Assembly (NCBI GenBank): GCA_033807775.1 | Contig: CM066327.1 | Span: 91,162,295-91,226,294, forward strand | Direction of reading: 5' to 3' | Length of the DNA stretch: 64,000 nt | Source of the DNA: Saussurea involucrata | Taxonomy: Eukaryota; Streptophyta; Magnoliopsida; Asterales; Asteraceae | Shown: one piece after another, positions 58,667 to 64,000 of the stretch | Layout of the letters: the number at the start of each line of letters is the position of its first letter | Position numbering within the stretch: position 1 is the first letter of the stretch | Made by a program: the position numbers and the translations under genes | Notes under the pieces: generated by a model | What the model was told of the DNA's origin: nothing | The model's input: the letters and a program-made list of their open reading frames with translations, nothing else | The model's database searches: none

Positions 58667-61262
58667 CGATTATTCTCTAGATATTGCAAAAACTAGTCGG
58701 GAATAATTAATACAACAGAGTCGACAAGTGTTACTGGTCATTATTTCAGGAGTACATTTAAACGTTTACAAACTAGTGTTTGTTATTTTTATCTGGGTCT
58801 TGTGAAAACATATTGTTTTGGTAACCATATATAAACTAACTTTTTCAAAAATCTATTTTAGATGGTTTTTCCATGAGATTTTCTTTTTCCAATTATAACC
58901 CTTGTATGTTTGTTTCTTCTTTCAAACATGAAATAAGAGGTAGTTTATAGTTATCTCATATACGAAATTTGTTAGATCACTTTGTAGGTTGAAACATGTA
59001 AATTAAACTAAGCTCTAGAGAGAATTGGCTAAAAAAGGAGGCAATTTGGAAGATTGACGCATGGTCTAGTTATATGGATGTACATAAGCTCGAAAAATCA
59101 AACTTCCCTCTTATTATTTAACTTTATGTTGGTATCAATTATTTTTGTTGATAATTAAAATAACATTGGAAAGCAAAGTACATTGTCCATAAAATATGAA
59201 TATATGTTTTATCTTTTTCTAAAGCAATAGATATATTTCATTATGAAATCATATATATGGGCAAGTTTAAACGAGAAGGTAGTCAATTTGTGAGAAGACG
59301 AGAAATAAATATGAACCACATAATTCTTTAAATAAAAAATACTATAAATAAAAGTTGAAAAATGTTTCTAGAAATCAAAATAATTACCATTTTGAATTGG
59401 ATAAATCCTTAAAAATTTCACCATATCTTTAAATATATTTACTTTTTAATTTTAATAAATTCATAATTATTTTATATCAAGTTTTATATATAATTTGTAG
59501 ATACACTTTTAATAAAAAAAATTATGTTAAAGGGGAAAACTAAATAGAACAACAATGAATTAATCAAAAACCCTTTAAATAGGGATGAGATACAAGTAGA
59601 TAATTACAAGAGATATATGATCTTACTTATCTCTAATATGTTTATTTCTATCTATATCGTCATATTATTTAGACGATGACACAATTATCCTACAACATTC
59701 CCCATTGTGACGATTTAAAGGAGTGATGGTGCACAACTCGTTAAACCTTACGCCAAAATAAAAACCCAGTGGGAAAAAATAAAATAGGACGAAGGAAAGA
59801 GTACAACGCATTAGTTTCTTTGCAATACATAGACTTTTCCTTTAGTCTAATTTTCTCTTAGATACGTACATTATTTATAAGAGTTAAGAAAGCATGATGG
59901 TATATAAATTGTTGCCTCACTAAAACCTTTACACCAAGGAACAAAACCCAATGAGAAAAACAAATTTTTAGTTGAAGGAAAAAGCACAACATACCAATAT
60001 TACATATATAGTAGACTCCCCCTTTTGTCTACTACTCCCCCTAATTCGTGCATTAATCAAAGGAGGTTGAAAACATTTCCATTTTAATACTTTCTACATG
60101 TTTCCCAAATATGGTTTTACATATTGATTTGGTAAACAAACATGTCACATTTTCCTCGCATCTTATTCAGTTTACTTGAATCTTAAGGAGAATTTGTTAT
60201 TGTTGATTATATAAAAACTTAAGCGGAATATAATTTATGTTATAACCCTTGATGTATTTTACTTTCATTTTATTCGATAAATAATGCATTATTTCTATAA
60301 TCAAATGAGATGGAGCAGCATTTGATTGAAGCCCAAAAAGAAAAACAAAACCATTTGTGGAAGCTGAGTAGATCGAAGAGGGAGCAACAACCAGATATTT
60401 GGACATAACACAACTTAACAAAAACTAAAACCCAAAGGCGTCGTTTGAAAACAATCCGATAGCATGGTAAGGAAGAAGGGTCTCCATAGGTGTAAGAAAG
60501 AAGGGTTATCGCAGATAAAGGTTGAGCGAAGATGAAAGAGGTGGAAAGAGAAGGGAGGAGCAAATCGATAAAGCTTGAGCGTGGACCAACATACTTGGAA
60601 CAAAATGCATACATAAACCATAAAGAAGCTTACCTTGAACCACCGTGATTTATTGAAGGCGTTGATACAAGCAGAAGGTAGTTGAAGGAAAACACTGAAA
60701 AGGTTTAAGGAGATCGATACAAGCAAAAAGGTGGAATGAGATCAATACAAGCGAGTAATACACATGATCAATCGGTGGGAAAGATAACCTGGAGTGGTCA
60801 TCTTGGGAAGACAATATCGTGGGAAGCTGATATATTGCTTTTAAGACTTTAAGGATAAATGAGCAGTACCTTATGCGTTGTGGGTTGTTTTTGAGACTTT
60901 TGATGAATATGCTTTTATAAAGTAGTATAGATAATTGAAAAAAAGTCCTAAACGGCTACTCATAAGATACTCAAAATAACTTATAAAAAAGCTAGCCTAT
61001 CCGAACATGTGTCCAAAAAATATAAGTTAGTTTTTTTTACCAAATGATGCCTTAAAGTTCATTGAATTGATGACAAATGAAAAACAATTGAACTCAATTT
61101 TGGACCAACTAAGGTAATCAAAATATCAAAATATCAAAATATCAAAATTCCAAAATATAATATAAATATAATCAAAATAAACCAGGGTGGTTAAAAGTTA
61201 CGATAAGTACAAAATTTAAAAATGTTTAACACAACCTAATCTAACAGTTACGTAGACCTATT
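58667..61262. other. 3' flank of LOR B2, no gene
   Basis: AT-rich copy of the B1 flank. 59520-60035 is a copia LTR/3' end relic (ACTCGTTAAACCTT, CCCAGTGGGAAAAAA, and AGGGGGAG on minus at about 60017-60030) that is more complete than in unit 1. The purine-rich block at 60465-60730 matches 35265-35530. No coding region supported. Confidence 0.55.
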
Positions 61263-61607
61263 CATTGGCGGATATAGCATGGTATAAGGGAGGGGGGTGG
61301 CATTTAAAAGAAAAAAATGGGTAATTTCTAAGGTAAAAACATTTTTTTTTAATTTTATCCATCAACCAAAAAAGTGCATCAAAACCAACTAAAAAAATTA
61401 AAAAAACACTCTCGAAATCAACTAAAAAATCGAAAAAGTCTATCGAAATCGACAAAAAATCTAACAAATTTCTTGAAATCAAGCAAAAAAAACTTTAAAA
61501 CTCCTCGAAACGGTGAATTTAGGCTAAAATTACACGGGCAACTTCACGCGCATTTAATCTACCTTAAATGGTGACCCCACTAGGAAAAAATCACAAATCC
61601 GCCACTG
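61263..61607. mobile_element. hAT-type MITE, unit 2 copy (345 bp)
   Basis: Same ends as at 36068-36407. The flanking direct repeat is GACCTATT (61255-61262) and GACCTATC (61608-61615), one mismatch by later mutation. The shared position shows insertion before block duplication. Confidence 0.85.
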
Positions 61608-61686
61608 GACCTATCATAACAAAAATGTGAATAATATTTCTTAAATTTTGTTTCCCTTTAACTACTATTCCCAAGCAAAACTCAAA

Positions 61687-61935
61687 TCAATATTGCATTA
61701 ACTTTTGTAAACGATTTGGGTAAGCCGAAGATGCAATGAATCCATTGTTTTCATGCAAAAATAACTTTTATAATAAACAAGTTTTCACAATTTCAATCTT
61801 TATAAATTAATTATATGTTGAAAAACAAAACTAGTGTTCAATTGTTCACTGTTGCACACTCCGAAGATCGAGCTCATGGATGTTGTTCACAGAAAATCAC
61901 CAAACCATCCCACTTGTCCACTTAGACAATTAACG
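61687..61935. repeat. Start of segmental duplication unit 3, truncated
   Basis: 249 bp that match 36487-36735 and 17917-18165 (5' flank of an A-type LOR copy). Homology stops at CAATTAACG, 61935. The LOR copy itself is not in the window. Confidence 0.85.
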
Positions 61936-62110
61936 CATTAATTTTTCGGAATTAATTTTTGGAGACAAATTTACAATTTGTTTTTCAAAATTTATTTTTG
62001 AGAATATTTTTCTGACTTTAATCGTGTTTTCTTTGATCGTACAAGCGCACAAATTCTACTTCTCACGAAGTATCTGTTAACGATCCGACATTTTAATTTT
62101 TCAGGTAACA

Positions 62111-63850
62111 ATGGATGATTATTCATTGGATGATTATCTCGTGCTAGAATATATGGGTTGGAATGATTCATCAACAGACAAACCCAAGACAAGCTCATAG
62201 GAAATCACTACTCTCAAAGACAAGATGTCAGCTCCTGAAGCAAAAGTTGAATCACAAGCAGTTGAGTTAACTGAGAAACTCAAAAATGCGCATAAAACAA
62301 TTGAACTTCAAAGACAGACAATCATTGACCATAAAAAGTTAAATGATGATTTGAAAAAGGAACGAGTTGAGATCGAACAATCTCGAACTTCTTTCCGAAG
62401 AAGAATGGATGAGATGGAAGAAAAAGTAAGAGTTTCTGAAAAACGGAAGATTGAGCTTGAAAAATTGTTGCAATCCTATAAAGATATTAACAACGAATTG
62501 ACCGAAAAAGCAAGTGATCTAGAAGCGAAGCTGTACAAACTTGGTCAATCTGAGCAAACAATTTTTCTAAACACTCCAAAGAAATTCAAATATTACAATT
62601 CGAAATGGGGTTTGGGATATGACAATCCTCATTATTTGGTGAATGCTTTGAAAAAGGCACCTTGTTTATACAAGTTTCAATGGCTTAAGTATCTAGAAGA
62701 TCCTAAATTCAAGATCAAATGGCTTAATGAGGAGGAACAAGGAGTTGAGGAAGAAATCAAAAGAAAGACAAATGTAACCATGCAACTTCCTTATTATTAT
62801 GATCAGGCAAATAGGAAGGCAATGCAAGAAAAGAAAACCTTGCCTAATGACTATTTTGAAAGCTATGTTGTTCAGCCACCAAAGGGAACTGTGTCAAAAC
62901 CCGTTTCTGACGGAAAAATATATTATCCTCCTTTGGTACTCGAACAGAAGCTTGTCGATCTTGAGTTGAGTATTAAAAGCAAAATTGAAGAAGTCAGAAA
63001 TGACGATCAACTCGCTTTTGATATTGAAAAGGAAGTGATGCTAACTGTTTTGATAAATAGCATGAGAGATAAGTCTGAAAAGGTTGTTTCTGAATCGTCA
63101 ACAAAAAGCTTTGAAGAAAAGAAATCTCTCGAACTTAGATGCTTAAAACTTTCACAACAAGTTTCTGATTTTGAAAAGGTTTTATTTTTAGAAAAGGAAA
63201 AGCTTGAGAAAAAGATGTCTGAGTTTGACATTGAAAGAAAAGTCTTTGAATCAAAAAGTGTTGAGCTTTCACTGAAAATATCTAATTTGGAGAATGAATT
63301 AGACATCGAAATAAAAGAATCTGAAAAGAAGAAAATTAAAGATTTTCAAGCCAAAAGTGTGAAAGATGTCTATTCAGATGAAAGAAAGATGTTTCAGGCT
63401 GAAATCTCAAAACTCATAAGGAGATTATCTGCTTTAGCAACGGAAGCTATAAAAGAGCAGAAGATCAAATCTGATCTACAGAAGAAATTTGATTACTATG
63501 CTGCTACAAGTTTAGATACTTCTATCTTTAAGCCTGTCAAGATGGTTTGGAGAGCAAAAGGCTCAACTCCTGAAAAAAATGCCCCAAAGTCATCTGTTCC
63601 TCCACCCACCGTGAACAAGAAGAACAACGTTCCAAAAGGTAAGTCTTTTGTTAAACCTAATCTTATCTATTCTGCAAATCATTTGATTAGGTTAGCACAA
63701 AAGCACATATGTTGTTCTTATTGTAGAACTAATGATTTTGTTAAGAAAGAAGATGTTCAGTATTGGTACGGTACTTACAGTATTTCTTCTAAGAAATCTG
63801 CACATAACAAGCCAGGACCCAATTGGCAATGGGTACCAAAATCTACTTAA
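62111..63850 (+). pseudogene. gag-like coiled-coil protein of the gag-only family
   Basis: A frame from ATG 62111 (MDDYSLDDYLVLEYMGW) meets TAG 62198-62200 and reopens at ATG 62225 for 541 codons. Residues about 1-110 of the long frame are Lys/Glu-rich coiled coil. A compact part follows (KYYNSKWGLGYDNPHYLVNAL, KFQWLKYLEDPKFKIKW). A second long coiled coil spans about residues 240-430. The end has VKMVWRAKGS, a degenerate knuckle-like CCSYC, and the conserved WQWVPKST with TAA 63848-63850. No catalytic motif. Probably a particle-assembly protein of a non-autonomous element; identity as gag rests on the C-terminal motif and position. Confidence 0.7.
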
Positions 63851-64000
63851 TCTGTTTTGCAGGTTTATCATGTGCGGTGCTGAATGCCTAATTACTACCA
63901 AACACATGACTGGAAAACAGAAGAGAAGTGTGCAACTTGAAGAAGAGTACTTGTGCTGAAACCATATGCATAATTTCAGGGGGAGAAATTCTTAAACTGT
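63851..64000 (+). other. gag-pol junction and protease scrap
   Basis: TCTGTTTTGCAG|GTTTATC follows the gag stop. A degenerate protease remnant with HMTGKQKR follows at 63901-63925, with no DSG triad in frame. GGGGGAG at 63980-63986 may be a polypurine tract, but the window ends too soon to see an LTR. Confidence 0.5.

Larger units (their letters stand above)
36487..61686. repeat. Segmental duplication unit 2
   Basis: Second copy of the LOR A-B block, 25.2 kb here because it contains the full-length copia element (8.2 kb), an extra block X (2.3 kb) and an upstream insertion, offset by a deletion of about 1.9 kb (unit 1 26198-28098) and absence of the gag-only element. The start and end coordinates are set by the shared sequence TCAATATTGC at 17917, 36487 and 61687; the true recombination point may differ. 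Confidence 0.8.
61936..64000 (+). mobile_element. 5'-truncated gag-only copia-type element, continues past window
   Basis: No LTR is found at its left border. The sequence from about 62047 (GCGCACAAATTCTACTTCTC) matches the leader of the gag-only element at 21553, so both belong to one family. It holds a long gag ORF, the stop-CAG junction, a scrap of protease (HMTGKQK, near 63905) and then a polypurine-like TCAGGGGGAG at 63977-63986, where most of pol should be. Confidence 0.75.

Noticed and set aside
60270..60726. Antisense frames in the purine-rich block (also 35169-35528)
   Set aside because: The frames end differently in the two units and no domain is visible; purine-rich composition keeps the other strand open.

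Overview
The window is nuclear DNA of a flowering plant, very probably a eudicot. The evidence is plant-type Ty1-copia elements primed by initiator-tRNA-Met, GT-AG introns, and a LURP-one-related (LOR) gene family. The style of the copia elements, with a long extra ORF behind pol, suggests the daisy family (Asteraceae); that placement is an impression, not a measurement. About nine tenths of the window is mobile DNA or segmental duplication. I see no rRNA, tRNA, CRISPR or prokaryotic-type operon.

Layout. 1-11752: 3' part of an old, sense-strand copia element: gag, pol, a 4-kb third ORF, and a 972-bp 3' LTR. It sits inside the left LTR of an antisense, apparently non-coding LTR element (11753-17916, right LTR 1870 bp). 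That element in turn sits in the 5' flank of a LOR pseudogene. From 17917 on, the backbone is a head-to-tail array of one block. Unit 1 is 17917-36486 and unit 2 is 36487-61686. Unit 3 starts at 61687 and is cut off at 61935 by a truncated gag-only element. Each full block carries a dead 'A' LOR copy (18629, 37199) and a 'B' LOR copy (32557, 49642). B1 (32557-33310, two exons, 209 aa) is the only gene in the window that looks intact. B2 is split in exon 2 by a full-length antisense copia element (50045-58226) with 1334/1335-bp LTRs and the target duplication AAGTG.

The two units differ by young events. A gag-only copia derivative with identical LTRs sits in unit 1 (21019-25882). A 2.3-kb tandem duplication (43514-48076), a SINE with a 9-bp target duplication (40748-40924) and an 0.8-kb insertion upstream of B2 are found in unit 2. 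A solo-LTR candidate lies downstream of B1 (34685-35254). One 340-bp hAT-type MITE with an 8-bp target duplication is shared by both units and predates the duplication.

The least ordinary signals are in regulatory DNA of the LTRs. The young copia LTR has six copies of the palindrome GCGGTATACCGC just upstream of its TATA box. The old copia LTR has many CGCTGA motifs and an RY palindrome plus G-box next to its TATA box. The solo LTR has six AGCAGTAYTAA motifs upstream of its TATA box. The third ORF of the old element appears to carry its own TATA box and leader intron. Several gag-pol junctions share an in-frame stop closely followed by, or overlapping, a splice-acceptor-like CAG or TAG.
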